This document shows positions 20,577-31,667 of a DNA stretch of 64,000 nucleotides, piece after piece. The stretch lies in contig NZ_JACVOP010000001.1 in the NCBI RefSeq assembly GCF_018882365.1, forward strand, positions 536,350 to 600,349, written 5' to 3'. Position 1 is the stretch's first letter; every line of letters starts with the position of its first letter. Under the pieces are notes generated by a model that was not told the origin of the DNA, searched no databases, and was given only the letters and a program-made list of their open reading frames with translations. This stretch comes from Polynucleobacter sp. 71A-WALBACH (GTDB taxonomy: Bacteria > Pseudomonadota > Gammaproteobacteria > Burkholderiales > Burkholderiaceae). The position numbers were made by a program, and so were the translations under genes.

Positions 20577-21281
20577 ATGGCAAGGCAAGCACGCACCATT
20601 ATTCCGGGCCAAGCAATGCATGTCATGGTTCGTGGCAATAATCGGGAAATACTTTTTTTTAATGATGCGGACCGTCGCATCTATTTGGATTGGCTACGAG
20701 AAGCGGCTAAGCAATTTGGTAGCGCGGTGCACGCATTTGCCTTAATGCCAAATCATGTCCATCTCTTGTTGACTCCCCAGAACGCAGATTCGCTTGCAAA
20801 GACGATGCAATCTCTGGGTAGACGTTATGCCCAGTATTTCAATCAACAGCATCATCGTTCAGGAACTATCTGGGAAGGTCGTTATCGTTCCTCGCTAATT
20901 GACCCTGATTATTTTTTGCGCTGCCAACGCTATATCGAACTAAATCCCGTCAGGGCGGGTTTTGAATCTAGTCCTCAAGATTCCACTTGGACTAGCTTTG
21001 CTTCCCACATCGGCGGCAACGCTGAGCCATGGTTGGTTGATCACCAATACTTTTGGAAGTTGGGTAACACCCCTTTTGAAAGACAAATGACCTGGGCTGC
21101 CTTCGTGAAGGACGGCGCGCCTCACTGGGAGGATCGTCAAATTACCGAGGCATTAGTGAGATCCAAGCCTTGGGTAAGTGACATTTACGCAAAAAAGCTC
21201 TTTAAAGATAACTCCGAGCAGACATTGATCCGTTATCGGGGGCGTCCAAAGAAATTAATATCAATTAATTCAACAAGTTAG
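20577..21281 (+). CDS. REP-associated tyrosine transposase (RAYT, Y1 family)
   Basis: Y1 HUH nuclease/transposase-like protein of the IS200 superfamily, usually a domesticated single-copy gene linked to REP palindromes. The 234-residue protein has the HUH motif in MPNHVHLLLTP (H60, H62), the catalytic tyrosine in RYIELNPVRAG (Y119) and GTIWEGRYRSSLI. All catalytic residues are intact. It lies 12 bases after mrcA and may be transcribed with it. A palindrome 46 bases downstream could be its substrate. No terminal inverted repeats of a mobile element are visible. Confidence 0.92.
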   Translation: MARQARTIIPGQAMHVMVRGNNREILFFNDADRRIYLDWLREAAKQFGSAVHAFALMPNHVHLLLTPQNADSLAKTMQSLGRRYAQYFNQQHHRSGTIWEGRYRSSLIDPDYFLRCQRYIELNPVRAGFESSPQDSTWTSFASHIGGNAEPWLVDHQYFWKLGNTPFERQMTWAAFVKDGAPHWEDRQITEALVRSKPWVSDIYAKKLFKDNSEQTLIRYRGRPKKLISINSTS

Positions 21282-21327
21282 AGGATGCTTTACCGGTTGG
21301 GTAGTTGGCTTTAGTGCTAGCAAGTTC

Positions 21328-21390
21328 TGACTCTGTCCCTTTTATATCAATTCATTTTGGTGCTGACCCAATTTAAATGGGACAGACTCA
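21328..21390. repeat. REP-like imperfect palindrome behind the RAYT gene
   Basis: Left arm TGACTCTGTCCCTTTT (21328-21343) and right arm AAATGGGACAGACTCA (21375-21390) are complementary apart from two mismatches, with a 31-base loop. RAYT proteins normally act on such palindromes. Only one copy is seen in the window. It lies between the RAYT gene and gltB and could also attenuate or terminate transcription. Confidence 0.65.
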
Positions 21391-21475
21391 TTTTATTTCT
21401 ATTGCATCAACATGGGTATTCCCCTATATTGGATCCTCCAAAAGTAATCGGCCTTCAATGGCAATCGGAAATACC

Positions 21476-24400
21476 ATGACTACACAAATGAATACAGACC
21501 TTCGTCCAATCGCACAGGGTCTCTACGATCCACAAAATGAGCATGATGCTTGCGGCGTAGGATTCGTCGCTCATATCAAGGGCAAGAAGTCGCACGAGAT
21601 TGTTGCTCAGGGATTGAAAATTCTTGAGAACTTAGATCACCGGGGTGCAGTTGGTGCTGACCCATTGATGGGGGATGGCGCTGGAATTTTGATTCAGGTT
21701 CCTGATACTTTGTATCGCGAAGAGATGGCTAAGCAAGGTATCGAGTTGCCACCATTTGGTGAGTACGGCGTTGGTATGATTTTCTTGCCTAAAGAGCATG
21801 CATCCCGTTTGGCTTGCGAACAAGAATTAGAGCGCACTGTTCGCTTAGAGGGTCAGGTTGTTTTGGGTTGGAGAGATGTGCCTATCGATGTGAAGTTACC
21901 GATGTCTCCAACTGTGCAAATGACGGAGCCATTTATTCGTCAAATTTTTATTGGACGTGGCCGCGACATCATGACAACAGATGCGCTGGAGCGTAAGTTG
22001 TATGTCATTCGCAAAACTGCTAGCCATGCAATTCAAGATTTGCATTTGAAGCACGGTAAAGAGTATTTTGTTGCTTCAATGTCTGCTCGCACCATTGTTT
22101 ACAAAGGCTTGCTGTTGGCGAACCAGGTAGGTGCGTACTATAAAGACTTGCAAGATTCACGCACAGTGTCCGCATTGGCGTTAGTGCATCAGCGCTTCTC
22201 CACAAATACCTTCCCAGCATGGGAATTGGCCCATCCGTACCGCATGATTGCGCATAACGGTGAGATCAATACTGTTAAAGGTAACGTGAACTGGGTGAAC
22301 GCGCGCGAAGGTGCTATTAGTTCACCAGTGTTGGGAGATGACCTCAAAAAATTATGGCCACTAATTTATCCAGGCCAGTCTGACACCGCTTGTTTCGATA
22401 ACTGTTTAGAGTTGTTGGTGATGTCAGGTTATCCATTAGCGCAAGCCATGATGATGATGATTCCAGAGGCATGGGAACAACATACCTTGATGGATGACAA
22501 CCGTCGCGCTTTCTATGAATACCATGCTGCAATGATGGAGCCATGGGATGGTCCGGCTGCTATGGCGTTTACAGATGGTCGCCAGATTGGCGCTACCCTG
22601 GATCGCAATGGTTTGCGTCCAGCTCGTTATTACGTGACCGATGATGATTTGGTCATCATGGGTTCTGAGGCTGGCGTATTGCCAATTCCGGAAAGCAAGA
22701 TTGTTCAAAAGTGGCGCTTGCAACCAGGCAAAATGTTCATGATTGATATGGAGCAGGGTCGCATTATTGATGACGTCGAATTGAAAGACGCAGTCTCTAA
22801 AGCTAAGCCCTATAAGAGCTGGATCGATGCGGTACGCGTTAAGCTCGATGAGGTTGACGCCAGCAAAGATGACCTGATTGATGAAAAAACGACTATTCGT
22901 CCAGCTGCAAAATTATTAGATCGTCAGCAAGCTTTTGGCTATACCCAAGAGGATATCAAGTACCTCATGGCACCTATGGCCATGAACGGTGAAGAGGCAA
23001 TTGGATCAATGGGTAACGATAGCCCATTGGCTGTACTCTCCAATAAGAATAAGCCGCTCTATAACTACTTTAAGCAGTTGTTTGCACAGGTGACCAATCC
23101 TCCGATTGACTCGATCCGTGAAAACATGGTGATGTCATTGGTTTCGTTCATTGGGCCGAAGCCGAATTTGTTGGATACCAACAATATCAACCCACCAATG
23201 CGTTTGGAAGTAAGTCAGCCAATTTTAGATTTCGACGATATGACCAAGATTCGTCATATTGGCCATTACACCAACGGTAAGTTCCGTTCATATGAATTGG
23301 ATATTTGCTATCCAGCATCTTGGGGTAAAGCAGGTATCGAGGCTCGCTTAGCATCTTTGTGCGCTGAAGCGGCTGATGCTGTTCGCTCCGGTTACAACAT
23401 CTTGATCGTGAGCGATCGTCAGGTAGATGAGCAGCATGTGGCTATTCCTGCATTGTTGGCAACTTCTGCAATTCACCAGCACTTGGTTGAAAAAGGTTTG
23501 CGCACTAGCGTTGGCCTCGTGGTTGAAACCGGTAGCGCGCGTGAGACACATCACTTCGCACTCTTGGCTGGCTATGGAGCTGAAGCAGTTCATCCATACC
23601 TAGCAATGGAAACTTTGGCTGAGATGGCTAAGGGCTTATCTGGCGATCTGTCGGCAGAAAAAGCTGTAAAGAATTTTGTGAAAGCAGTTGGTAAGGGCTT
23701 GCAAAAAGTGATGTCCAAAATGGGTATCTCTACTTATATGTCTTACACCGGCTCGCAGATTTTTGAAGCGATTGGTTTAAATAAAGAGGTCATTGACCAT
23801 TATTTCAAAGGCACTCCATCGAATGTTGGTGGTATCGGTGTATTTGAAGTGGCTGAAGAAGCATTGCGTATGCATCAGTCTGCATTTGGTAACGATCCAG
23901 TCTTAACCAATATGCTCGACGCTGGTGGTGAATATGCTTTCCGTATTCGCGGAGAGAACCATATGTGGACTCCAGATACGATTGCGAAGTTGCAGCACTC
24001 TACCCGTATTGGTATCGAGAAGGGCTATCAAACCTATAAAGAGTACGCCAACATCATCAATGACCAAACCAAGCGTCAGATGACATTGCGTGGTTTGTTT
24101 GAGTTCAAGATTGATCCAACTAAGGCTATTCCATTGGATGAAGTGGAGTCCGCCAAAGAAATCGTCAAACGTTTTGCAACGGGCGCGATGTCTTTGGGTT
24201 CTATTTCTACTGAAGCGCATGCTACTTTGGCGATTGCGATGAATCGTATTGGCGGTAAGTCCAATACTGGTGAGGGTGGTGAAGATCCCAATCGTTATGT
24301 GAATGAACTTAAAGGCATTCCAATTAAGAAGGGTGAAACCTTAGCCAGTATTTTGGGTGACGATGTTGTTGAAGCAAATATTCCCTTGCTCGATGGCGAT

Positions 24401-26221
24401 TCATTGCGTTCCAAAATTAAGCAAGTTGCTTCGGGTCGTTTCGGCGTCACTACTGAGTACCTGCGGTCTGCTGATCAGATTCAGATCAAAATGGCTCAAG
24501 GTGCTAAGCCTGGTGAAGGCGGTCAGTTACCTGGCGGCAAGGTTTCCGATTACATCGGTAAGTTGCGCTTCTCTGTACCAGGCGTTGGTTTGATTTCTCC
24601 TCCTCCGCATCATGATATTTATTCGATTGAAGATATCGCTCAGTTAATTCACGATCTGAAGAACGTGAACCCAGCCGCAGACGTCTCTGTGAAATTGGTT
24701 TCTGAAGTCGGTGTTGGCACAATTGCTGCCGGCGTTGCTAAAGCAAAAGCAGATCACGTAGTGATCGCTGGACATGATGGCGGTACAGGTGCATCACCAC
24801 TATCTTCTATTAAGCATGCTGGCTCCCCATGGGAATTGGGATTAGCTGAAACTCAGCAAACACTAGTGCTCAATGGTTTGCGCAGTCGTATTCGTGTGCA
24901 AGCTGATGGTCAAATGAAAACTGGTCGTGACGTGGTGATTGGTGCTTTGTTGGGTGCAGATGAGTTTGGTTTTGCAACGGCTCCATTAGTCGTTGAAGGT
25001 TGCATCATGATGCGCAAGTGTCATTTGAATACCTGCCCAGTTGGCGTTGCTACGCAAGATCCTGAGTTGCGTAAAAAGTTCTCTGGTAAGCCAGAGCATG
25101 TGGTGAACTTCTTCTTCTTTATTGCGGAAGAAGTACGCGAGATCATGGCTCAACTCGGCATTCGTAAGTTTGATGATTTGATTGGTCGCGTTGATCTCCT
25201 GGATACCCGCAAAGGTATTGAAAACTGGAAAGTGCATGGCCTAGATTTCAGCAAGATTTTTGCTGAGCCTAATGTCCCTAAAGATGCTCCTCGCTACCAG
25301 ATCTTGACCCAGGAGCATGGTTTAGGCAGTGCACTGGATAACATTCTGATTGAGAAGAGTGAGCCTGCATTACAACGTGGCGAGAAAGTATCTTTCATTG
25401 TTCCAGTGAAGAACGTGAACCGTACTGTTGGTGCCATGCTCTCTGGAGAAATCGCTCAGCGTTATGGCCATGCTGGCCTGCCAGATGACACTATTCATAT
25501 TCAATTGAATGGCACGGCCGGTCAAAGTTTCGCCGCCTTCTTGGCGCGCGGCATCACCTTAGACTTGGTTGGTGATGGTAATGACTACGTTGGTAAAGGC
25601 TTATCTGGTGGACGCGTCATTGTCCGTGCTCCACATGAGTTCCGTGGCGATACAGCAAAGAACATCATCGTTGGTAATACTGTTCTTTATGGTGCAATCG
25701 GCGGTGAAGCATTCTTTAACGGTGTGGCTGGTGAACGTTTTGCTGTTCGTAACTCTGGTGCGACAACGGTTGTTGAGGGTACTGGCGATCACGGTTGCGA
25801 ATACATGACTGGCGGTACTGTAGTCGTTTTGGGCGCAACTGGCCGTAACTTTGCCGCAGGTATGAGTGGCGGTATTGCTTATGTCTATGACGAAGATGGT
25901 CTCTTTGATAAACGCTGCAATACCAGCATGGCGACTTTGGAGAAGGTATTGCCTTCTGCTGAGCAGATTGACAAGATGCCTCAGTCTCAATGGCATGCCC
26001 CTGTTGATGTTAAAGATGGTGGCGAGCGCATGACTGATGAGCAAATTCTGAAGGGCTTGATTGAGCGTCATTTCCGTCACACTGGTTCTGAGCGCGCTAA
26101 AGCACTCTTAGCTGACTGGGAAAATGCGCGTGGCCGTTTTGTGAAGGTGCTTCCTACTGAGTACAAGCGTGCTTTAGGTGAGTTGTGGGAAAAAGCGCAA
26201 AACAAAACTGTTGCAGCTTAA
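21476..26221 (+). CDS. gltB: Glutamate synthase (NADPH) large subunit
   Basis: GOGAT alpha subunit; makes two glutamates from glutamine and 2-oxoglutarate. The start chosen is ATG 21476 (1581 residues), with GGAAA 6 bases upstream; upstream in-frame ATGs run into the palindrome. The N-terminal nucleophile cysteine is C26 in [13 protein letters not shown], so the first 25 residues are a propeptide. The glutaminase domain is followed by the FMN synthase domain with [15 protein letters not shown], the 3Fe-4S cysteines in [13 protein letters not shown], and the C-terminal beta-helix ([15 protein letters not shown]). Confidence 0.97.
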   Translation: MTTQMNTDLRPIAQGLYDPQNEHDACGVGFVAHIKGKKSHEIVAQGLKILENLDHRGAVGADPLMGDGAGILIQVPDTLYREEMAKQGIELPPFGEYGVGMIFLPKEHASRLACEQELERTVRLEGQVVLGWRDVPIDVKLPMSPTVQMTEPFIRQIFIGRGRDIMTTDALERKLYVIRKTASHAIQDLHLKHGKEYFVASMSARTIVYKGLLLANQVGAYYKDLQDSRTVSALALVHQRFSTNTFPAWELAHPYRMIAHNGEINTVKGNVNWVNAREGAISSPVLGDDLKKLWPLIYPGQSDTACFDNCLELLVMSGYPLAQAMMMMIPEAWEQHTLMDDNRRAFYEYHAAMMEPWDGPAAMAFTDGRQIGATLDRNGLRPARYYVTDDDLVIMGSEAGVLPIPESKIVQKWRLQPGKMFMIDMEQGRIIDDVELKDAVSKAKPYKSWIDAVRVKLDEVDASKDDLIDEKTTIRPAAKLLDRQQAFGYTQEDIKYLMAPMAMNGEEAIGSMGNDSPLAVLSNKNKPLYNYFKQLFAQVTNPPIDSIRENMVMSLVSFIGPKPNLLDTNNINPPMRLEVSQPILDFDDMTKIRHIGHYTNGKFRSYELDICYPASWGKAGIEARLASLCAEAADAVRSGYNILIVSDRQVDEQHVAIPALLATSAIHQHLVEKGLRTSVGLVVETGSARETHHFALLAGYGAEAVHPYLAMETLAEMAKGLSGDLSAEKAVKNFVKAVGKGLQKVMSKMGISTYMSYTGSQIFEAIGLNKEVIDHYFKGTPSNVGGIGVFEVAEEALRMHQSAFGNDPVLTNMLDAGGEYAFRIRGENHMWTPDTIAKLQHSTRIGIEKGYQTYKEYANIINDQTKRQMTLRGLFEFKIDPTKAIPLDEVESAKEIVKRFATGAMSLGSISTEAHATLAIAMNRIGGKSNTGEGGEDPNRYVNELKGIPIKKGETLASILGDDVVEANIPLLDGDSLRSKIKQVASGRFGVTTEYLRSADQIQIKMAQGAKPGEGGQLPGGKVSDYIGKLRFSVPGVGLISPPPHHDIYSIEDIAQLIHDLKNVNPAADVSVKLVSEVGVGTIAAGVAKAKADHVVIAGHDGGTGASPLSSIKHAGSPWELGLAETQQTLVLNGLRSRIRVQADGQMKTGRDVVIGALLGADEFGFATAPLVVEGCIMMRKCHLNTCPVGVATQDPELRKKFSGKPEHVVNFFFFIAEEVREIMAQLGIRKFDDLIGRVDLLDTRKGIENWKVHGLDFSKIFAEPNVPKDAPRYQILTQEHGLGSALDNILIEKSEPALQRGEKVSFIVPVKNVNRTVGAMLSGEIAQRYGHAGLPDDTIHIQLNGTAGQSFAAFLARGITLDLVGDGNDYVGKGLSGGRVIVRAPHEFRGDTAKNIIVGNTVLYGAIGGEAFFNGVAGERFAVRNSGATTVVEGTGDHGCEYMTGGTVVVLGATGRNFAAGMSGGIAYVYDEDGLFDKRCNTSMATLEKVLPSAEQIDKMPQSQWHAPVDVKDGGERMTDEQILKGLIERHFRHTGSERAKALLADWENARGRFVKVLPTEYKRALGELWEKAQNKTVAA

Positions 26222-26259
26222 TCAATAAAGACATTAAGAAAAGATACTAAGGATTCGAT

Positions 26260-27723
26260 ATGGGTAAGGTCACTGGATTTATGGAATTTGAGCGCGTAGA
26301 TGAAACCTACGAAGCTCCTGTTAAACGCCTCCATCATTACAAAGAATTTGTCGCGGCATTAACGGATGATGAAGCTAAAGTACAAGGCGCACGTTGCATG
26401 GATTGTGGTATTCCGTTTTGCAACAACGGCTGTCCTGTAAACAACATCATCCCCGACTTCAATGATTTGGTATTTCATGATGATTGGAAGAATGCATTAG
26501 ATGTTTTGCAGTCAACCAATAACTTCCCTGAGTTCACTGGTCGTATTTGCCCTGCGCCTTGTGAGGCTGCCTGTACCCTAGGAATCAATAGCGAAGCTGT
26601 TGGCATTAAGTCTATCGAGCACGCGATTATTGATAAGGGTTGGGAAAATGGTTGGGTTACGCCACAACCATCTAAAACTAAGACAGGTAAAAAAGTGGCC
26701 GTTGTTGGCGGTGGCCCTGCTGGTATGGCGACTGCGCAGCAATTGGCGCGCGTTGGTCATGACGTTACAGTCTTTGAAAAGAATGATCGTGTTGGCGGAT
26801 TGTTGCGCTACGGCATTCCTGATTTCAAGATGGAAAAGTGGTTGATCGACCGTCGTGTTGAACAGATGCAGGCTGAAGGTGTGAAGTTTGAGACTGGCGT
26901 ATTTGTTGGTAAAGAGGCGATTGGCGCTGAAGTTAAAAACTACTCCACAAAAACCGTTTCTCCAGATCAGTTGATGAAAGATTTTGACGCTGTAGTGATT
27001 AGCGGTGGATCTGAGCAGCCGCGTGATTTGCCAGTTCCTGGTCGCGAGTTGAAAGGCGTTCACTATGCCTTGGAATTCTTGATTCCACAGAACAAAGAAA
27101 ATGCAGGCGATTTCAAAAATGAAATTTCTGCAGCTGGTAAGCATGTTGTCGTGATTGGTGGTGGTGATACTGGATCTGATTGCGTAGGCACCTCCAATCG
27201 TCACGGCGCTGCCAAGGTCACTCAGTTTGAATTGCTGCCACAGCCACCAGAAGTAGAAAATAAGCCTTTGGTATGGCCTTATTGGCCAACGAAGTTGCGT
27301 ACATCCTCTTCGCACGAAGAAGGTTGCGAGCGAGATTGGTCGGTGGCAACTAAGCGTTTTGAAGGTAAAGACGGCAAATTGGAGAAGTTGATCTGCGTGC
27401 GTCTGGAGTGGAAAGACGGCAAGATGGTAGAAATGCCAAATTCTGAATTTGAGATTAAGGCCGACTTAGTGTTCTTGGCAATGGGTTTTGTGTCACCTGC
27501 AGCTCAGGTTCTCAATGCCTTTGGTGTTGAAAAAGATGCTCGTGGTAACGCAAAAGCGACTGTTGATGGTCAAAATGCTTACCAAACCAACGTTCCTAAG
27601 GTATTTGCTGCTGGCGATATGCGTCGCGGTCAATCTTTGGTAGTTTGGGCGATTCGTGAGGGTCGACAAGCTGCTCAGGCAGTAGATGAGTATTTAATGG
27701 GGTCTTCCGTTCTTCCCCGATAA
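26260..27723 (+). CDS. gltD: Glutamate synthase small subunit
   Basis: GOGAT beta subunit; takes electrons from NADPH through FAD and iron-sulfur clusters to GltB. The 487-residue protein has N-terminal cluster cysteines in [17 protein letters not shown] and [13 protein letters not shown], the FAD site [14 protein letters not shown] (near residue 149) and the NADPH site [12 protein letters not shown]. The spacing of 38 bases to gltB indicates a gltBD operon. Confidence 0.97.
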   Translation: MGKVTGFMEFERVDETYEAPVKRLHHYKEFVAALTDDEAKVQGARCMDCGIPFCNNGCPVNNIIPDFNDLVFHDDWKNALDVLQSTNNFPEFTGRICPAPCEAACTLGINSEAVGIKSIEHAIIDKGWENGWVTPQPSKTKTGKKVAVVGGGPAGMATAQQLARVGHDVTVFEKNDRVGGLLRYGIPDFKMEKWLIDRRVEQMQAEGVKFETGVFVGKEAIGAEVKNYSTKTVSPDQLMKDFDAVVISGGSEQPRDLPVPGRELKGVHYALEFLIPQNKENAGDFKNEISAAGKHVVVIGGGDTGSDCVGTSNRHGAAKVTQFELLPQPPEVENKPLVWPYWPTKLRTSSSHEEGCERDWSVATKRFEGKDGKLEKLICVRLEWKDGKMVEMPNSEFEIKADLVFLAMGFVSPAAQVLNAFGVEKDARGNAKATVDGQNAYQTNVPKVFAAGDMRRGQSLVVWAIREGRQAAQAVDEYLMGSSVLPR

Positions 27724-27733
27724 TATCGAGGAT

Positions 27734-28600
27734 ATGAACAGTAGCAACTCCAACTCGGTGGAAGTAAAGCAAAAAACCTCTAGCGGTGGCCATGGCAAAG
27801 TTGTAGTTGAAATTAAAGACGTCAACTTTTCCTACGCCCCTGGAGAGCGGCAAATTTTATCGGGACTCAATATGGAGTTCCGTCGCGGACAGGTGGTTGC
27901 CGTCATGGGCGGCTCTGGTTGTGGCAAAACCACCATTCTGAGACTCATTGGCGGTCAATTCACTGCGCAGTCTGGCCAAGTTTTATTTGAAGGGCATGAC
28001 ATTGGCAAAATGAGTGGTGCTGATTTAATGGCAGCCCGTCGTCGCATGGGAATGCTTTTTCAATTTGGCGCACTCTTTACAGATCTGAGTGTTTTTGAAA
28101 ACGTCGCCTTTCCTTTGCGTGAGCACACCAATTTAAGCGAAGAACTATTGCGCTCTTTGGTATTGATGAAACTCAATGCAGTTGGCTTGCGCGGCGCGCG
28201 TGATTTGATGCCTTCGCAGATTTCTGGTGGTATGGCACGACGTGTTGCTTTGGCAAGAGCGATAGCGCTTGACCCACCCTTGATCATGTATGACGAGCCC
28301 TTCGCTGGCTTGGATCCGATTTCATTAGGAATTACCGCGCGCTTGATTCGGGATTTGAATCAAGCCTTGGGCGCAACCAGCCTATTGGTTACGCATGATG
28401 TTGAAGAAACTTTTGAAATTGCAGATTATGTTTATTTCATTGCCAATGGTCGTATTGGCGCAGAAGGTACGCCAGCAGAGTTGAGTCGTTCAACCGATCC
28501 TTTTGTGCGCCAGTTTTTAGATGCTTCACCTGATGGACCGGTACCGTTTCATTATCCTGGCCAAAGCCTTGCAGAAGATTTTGGGGTGATGTTGAAATGA
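27734..28600 (+). CDS. mlaF: Mla phospholipid transporter ATPase MlaF
   Basis: ATP-binding subunit of the MlaFEDB inner-membrane complex that traffics phospholipids between the membranes. The 288-residue protein shows Walker A GGSGCGKTT, the signature ISGGMARRVALARA, Walker B LIMYDEPFAGLD and the H-loop VTHDVEETF. It starts 10 bases after gltD and overlaps mlaE by 4 bases. Confidence 0.96.
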   Translation: MNSSNSNSVEVKQKTSSGGHGKVVVEIKDVNFSYAPGERQILSGLNMEFRRGQVVAVMGGSGCGKTTILRLIGGQFTAQSGQVLFEGHDIGKMSGADLMAARRRMGMLFQFGALFTDLSVFENVAFPLREHTNLSEELLRSLVLMKLNAVGLRGARDLMPSQISGGMARRVALARAIALDPPLIMYDEPFAGLDPISLGITARLIRDLNQALGATSLLVTHDVEETFEIADYVYFIANGRIGAEGTPAELSRSTDPFVRQFLDASPDGPVPFHYPGQSLAEDFGVMLK

Positions 28601-29394
28601 GTATGCTTCATCATGTTTTAGATCTTCTCGGCGACCTCGGATTTTTTATTCGTCGTAACTTAACCAGCCTTGGGCTTGCTGCGCGAATGTTTGCCGCAGT
28701 CATTTGGCGCTCCGGTTTCTTATTAAAAAGACCCCGCTTAGTTTCTGATCAAATTCTGTTTGTGGGTAACCACTCGTTTGTGATCATTGCGGTATCTGGC
28801 TTATTCGTTGGCTTTGTTCTGGGTTTGCAGGGTTACTACACCCTGAACCGCTATGGCTCAGAGCAGGCCCTGGGTTTGTTGGTTGCCCTTTCGCTCACAC
28901 GTGAATTGGGTCCTGTGATTACGGCTTTATTGTTTGCAGGCCGCGCAGGGACATCGCTTACCGCAGAGATTGGTCTGATGAAAGCCGGAGAGCAGTTAAG
29001 CGCTATGGAAATGATGGCGGTTGATCCATTGAGTCGAGTAATTGCTCCACGCCTGTGGGCCGGCATTATTGCGATGCCGATTTTGGCAACGATTTTTACC
29101 GCAGTTGGTGTGATGGGCGGCTACTTCGTTGGGGTTCCTCTCATTGGGGTAGACTCTGGCGCTTTCTGGTCACAGATGCAGGGTGGGGTTGATCTGTTCT
29201 CCGATATTGGTAATGGCCTGATTAAAAGTCTAGTGTTTGGTGTTGCAGTGACTTTTATAGCGCTTTATCAAGGTTATGAAGCAAAGCCTACGCCAGAGGG
29301 TGTATCGCAAGCAACCACCAGAACTGTGGTGATCTCTTCTTTATCGGTTTTAGCATTAGATTTCTTGCTGACCGCGATGATGTTCTCGAATTAG
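28597..29394 (+). CDS. mlaE: Mla phospholipid transporter permease MlaE
   Basis: Integral permease of the Mla complex. The 265-residue protein has about five to six hydrophobic segments and the MlaE family core LTRELGPVITALLFAGRAG followed by AEIGLMKAGEQLSAMEMM. The ATGA overlap with mlaF couples their translation. mlaD follows after 21 bases. Confidence 0.96.
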   Translation: MSMLHHVLDLLGDLGFFIRRNLTSLGLAARMFAAVIWRSGFLLKRPRLVSDQILFVGNHSFVIIAVSGLFVGFVLGLQGYYTLNRYGSEQALGLLVALSLTRELGPVITALLFAGRAGTSLTAEIGLMKAGEQLSAMEMMAVDPLSRVIAPRLWAGIIAMPILATIFTAVGVMGGYFVGVPLIGVDSGAFWSQMQGGVDLFSDIGNGLIKSLVFGVAVTFIALYQGYEAKPTPEGVSQATTRTVVISSLSVLALDFLLTAMMFSN

Positions 29395-29415
29395 AAAGAA
29401 TAAACTGGGACTCTT

Positions 29416-29898
29416 ATGAGAAAAAGTGCAATTGATGTTTGGGTCGGAATCTTTGTTGCCATTGGTTTGCTAGCTGCTTTGTTTCTAGCATTGAAGGTCG
29501 GCAATATGAATGCTGTTTCCTTTGCGCCCACTTACAAAATTTCTGCGCGTTTTGACAATATTGGTGGATTAAAGCCACGTGCACCAGTGAAAAGTGCTGG
29601 CGTTGTTGTTGGTCGTATTGCCAATATCTCTTTTGATGACAAGACTTACCAAGCCACTGTCACCATGACGATTGAAGATGCCTATAAGTTTCCTAAAGAC
29701 TCTTCTGCAAAGATTTTGACTTCTGGTTTACTAGGTGAGCAATATATTGGTCTTGAGGCCGGTGGCTCCGATGATATGTTGGCTGCTGGAGATAAGATTA
29801 CTCAGACTCAGTCCGCAGTAGTTCTGGAAAATCTGATAAGCCAGTTCTTGTACAACAAGGCTGCCGACAGCGGTAAAGATAAAGGCGCTGAAAAGTGA
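29416..29898 (+). CDS. mlaD: Mla MCE-domain lipid-binding protein MlaD
   Basis: Hexameric periplasmic ring anchored in the inner membrane that binds phospholipid in the Mla system. The 160-residue protein has one N-terminal membrane anchor (about residues 7-27, VWVGIFVAIGLLAALFLALK) and one MCE domain with FDNIGGLKPRAPVKSAGVVV and TSGLLGEQYIGLE. The C-terminus overlaps the mlaA start by 4 bases. Confidence 0.96.
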   Translation: MRKSAIDVWVGIFVAIGLLAALFLALKVGNMNAVSFAPTYKISARFDNIGGLKPRAPVKSAGVVVGRIANISFDDKTYQATVTMTIEDAYKFPKDSSAKILTSGLLGEQYIGLEAGGSDDMLAAGDKITQTQSAVVLENLISQFLYNKAADSGKDKGAEK

Positions 29899-30644
29899 TG
29901 CAGTGGCTTCTCAAGCTGAAGCGTTTTGTATTACTTGGCCTAGTAAGCACTATGGTGGGCTGCGCATCCATCCCTGCAGGGGTTGAGCCTTCCCCCCATG
30001 ACCCTTGGGAGCCATTTAATCGCTCTGTTTTTGAATTTAATGAAGGCTTAGATGCCTATTTGCTTAAGCCCGTAGTGGCTGGTTACCGTTTTGTCCTGCC
30101 AGAGTTTGTGCGTGATGGCATCTATAACTTCTTTAGTAATTACAACGATATTTACACCGCCCTACAGAACTTATTGCAAGGGAAGCCAGATTACGCCTTT
30201 AATGACTTGATGCGTGTTGTAGTTAATACCACTTTTGGTTTGGGCGGCTTGATTGATATGGCAACCCCAGGTGGACTAGAGAAGCACAAGGAAGATTGGG
30301 GTCAAACCTTTGGCGTTTGGGGTATTCCTTCTGGCCCATATGTCGTATTGCCATTTTTTGGACCAAGTAATGTACGCGATACCTTTGGTACGGTAGCGGA
30401 TTTAGAGTCTGACTATCTATTTAGCTATGTCAAAGATATTGGCCTCCGGAATAGCATTACTGGCTTGCGCGTGGTCAATGCACGAAATACCTACTACGAG
30501 GCTGGTGATTTGCTAGATGGCGCAGCAATCGACAAATATAGCTTTATGCGGGATGCTTATATTCAGAGACGTGCGTACCAAATCAATGAGGGGCGCGAAG
30601 ATGAAGAGCCTCTGATGCCAGTTTACGAAAACCCCTACGAATAA
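29895..30644 (+). CDS. mlaA: Outer-membrane lipoprotein MlaA (VacJ)
   Basis: Outer-membrane lipoprotein that removes mislocalised phospholipids from the outer leaflet and passes them to MlaC. The 249-residue protein has a signal peptide with lipobox MVGCA (cysteine near residue 23), then DPWEPFNRSVFEFNEGLDAY, typical of VacJ, and WGIPSGPYVVLPFFGPSNVR. In E. coli mlaA is unlinked; here it is inside the operon between mlaD and mlaC. Confidence 0.96.
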   Translation: MMQWLLKLKRFVLLGLVSTMVGCASIPAGVEPSPHDPWEPFNRSVFEFNEGLDAYLLKPVVAGYRFVLPEFVRDGIYNFFSNYNDIYTALQNLLQGKPDYAFNDLMRVVVNTTFGLGGLIDMATPGGLEKHKEDWGQTFGVWGIPSGPYVVLPFFGPSNVRDTFGTVADLESDYLFSYVKDIGLRNSITGLRVVNARNTYYEAGDLLDGAAIDKYSFMRDAYIQRRAYQINEGREDEEPLMPVYENPYE

Positions 30645-30717
30645 AGTCAGCCCAGCCTAACTTGATTTTCTTAAAGGGCTAAAATGAGTTGCAATGACCA
30701 GCATTAATCGAGGAAAC

Positions 30718-31365
30718 ATGAAAAGCTATAAAACCATTCAAAAATACTGTGCAGTATTGCTAGCGAGCTTGTTTTTGTTTGCTGGGAGCGTTTTTGCTCA
30801 AGCAGTTGATCAGTCCTCGCCAGATGCTTTGATTAAGACTGTGGTTTCTGATGTGATGGCTTCTGTGAAGTCTGATCCTGAAATTCAAAAAGGGAATATT
30901 CCACGCATTGTGGATTTAGTGGAAAAGAAAATTGTTCCCTACACCGATATGCGCCGTACTACTGAAATGGCTATGGGCCCTAACTGGAAAAAAGCTACTC
31001 CAGAACAACAGACTCAGTTAATTGGCGAGTTCAAGAATTTACTGATTCGCACTTACTCTGGTGCCCTAAGCCAATTGCGCGATCAAACAATTCAATTTAA
31101 GCCTTTGCGCGCAGCCCCGGATGATAAAGAGGTGGTAGTAAAGACTGTGGTGATTGGCCGTGGCGATCCTGTGCCGCTCGACTACCGCTTGGAAAAAACA
31201 GCCAACGGCTGGAAGGTCTATGACATGAACATTATGGGCGTCTGGTTGGTTGAGGCCTATCGTAATCAGTTTGCGAACCAAATTAGTCAGAACGGTATTG
31301 AGGGCCTTGTGAAGTTCTTGCAAGATCGCAATAAGCAACTTGCTGCTGCGAAGCCGGCAAACTAA
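30718..31365 (+). CDS. mlaC: Periplasmic phospholipid carrier MlaC
   Basis: Shuttles phospholipid across the periplasm between MlaA and MlaFEDB. The start chosen is ATG 30718, preceded by GAGG; an in-frame ATG at 30694 adds eight residues without a ribosome-binding site. The signal peptide ends AGSVFAQA near residue 28. Family features include RRTTEMAMGPNWKKATPEQQ and YDMNIMGVWLVEAYRNQF. Length about 215, as usual for MlaC (Ttg2D). Confidence 0.95.
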   Translation: MKSYKTIQKYCAVLLASLFLFAGSVFAQAVDQSSPDALIKTVVSDVMASVKSDPEIQKGNIPRIVDLVEKKIVPYTDMRRTTEMAMGPNWKKATPEQQTQLIGEFKNLLIRTYSGALSQLRDQTIQFKPLRAAPDDKEVVVKTVVIGRGDPVPLDYRLEKTANGWKVYDMNIMGVWLVEAYRNQFANQISQNGIEGLVKFLQDRNKQLAAAKPAN

Positions 31366-31405
31366 AGATCAAATTAAGACAAGATCTAGCGAAGATAAAT
31401 ACCAG

Positions 31406-31666
31406 ATGCCATTTTTATTACCTGTCTCAGTAACGCAAAAGAATGTATTGCAATTACAAAAAGACGGCTTACTCAACTTGGCTGCATTAAGAACAGTGGA
31501 TTGCAGCAATCTGAAAGATTTTGATTCCACGGTACTCACGGTTTTATTGGCATGGCAAAAAAAATTACAAGCCGATGGCCAGCAGATTTCCGTGCAACAT
31601 GCACCTGAAAAATTAACGGTATTAGCTGGCGTATATGGTGTTGCCGAGCTGCTGGGTTTGTCATAG
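31406..31666 (+). CDS. mlaB: STAS-domain protein MlaB
   Basis: Small cytoplasmic STAS protein that stabilises MlaF. The start chosen is ATG 31406 (MPFLLPVSVTQ, 86 residues); the frame is open upstream but that part overlaps mlaC. The STAS core DCSNLKDFDSTVLTVLLAWQ carries the conserved D-S-T. The order mlaF-E-D-A-C-B closes the operon. Confidence 0.88.
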   Translation: MPFLLPVSVTQKNVLQLQKDGLLNLAALRTVDCSNLKDFDSTVLTVLLAWQKKLQADGQQISVQHAPEKLTVLAGVYGVAELLGLS

Positions 31667-31667
31667 A

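Noticed and set aside
21377..21475. Longer gltB start
   Set aside because: It would begin inside the RAYT palindrome and adds residues not found in GOGAT propeptides.
25601..27315. Long antisense open frames over gltB and gltD
   Set aside because: They are opposite-strand shadows of well-conserved genes with no ribosome-binding sites or recognisable products.
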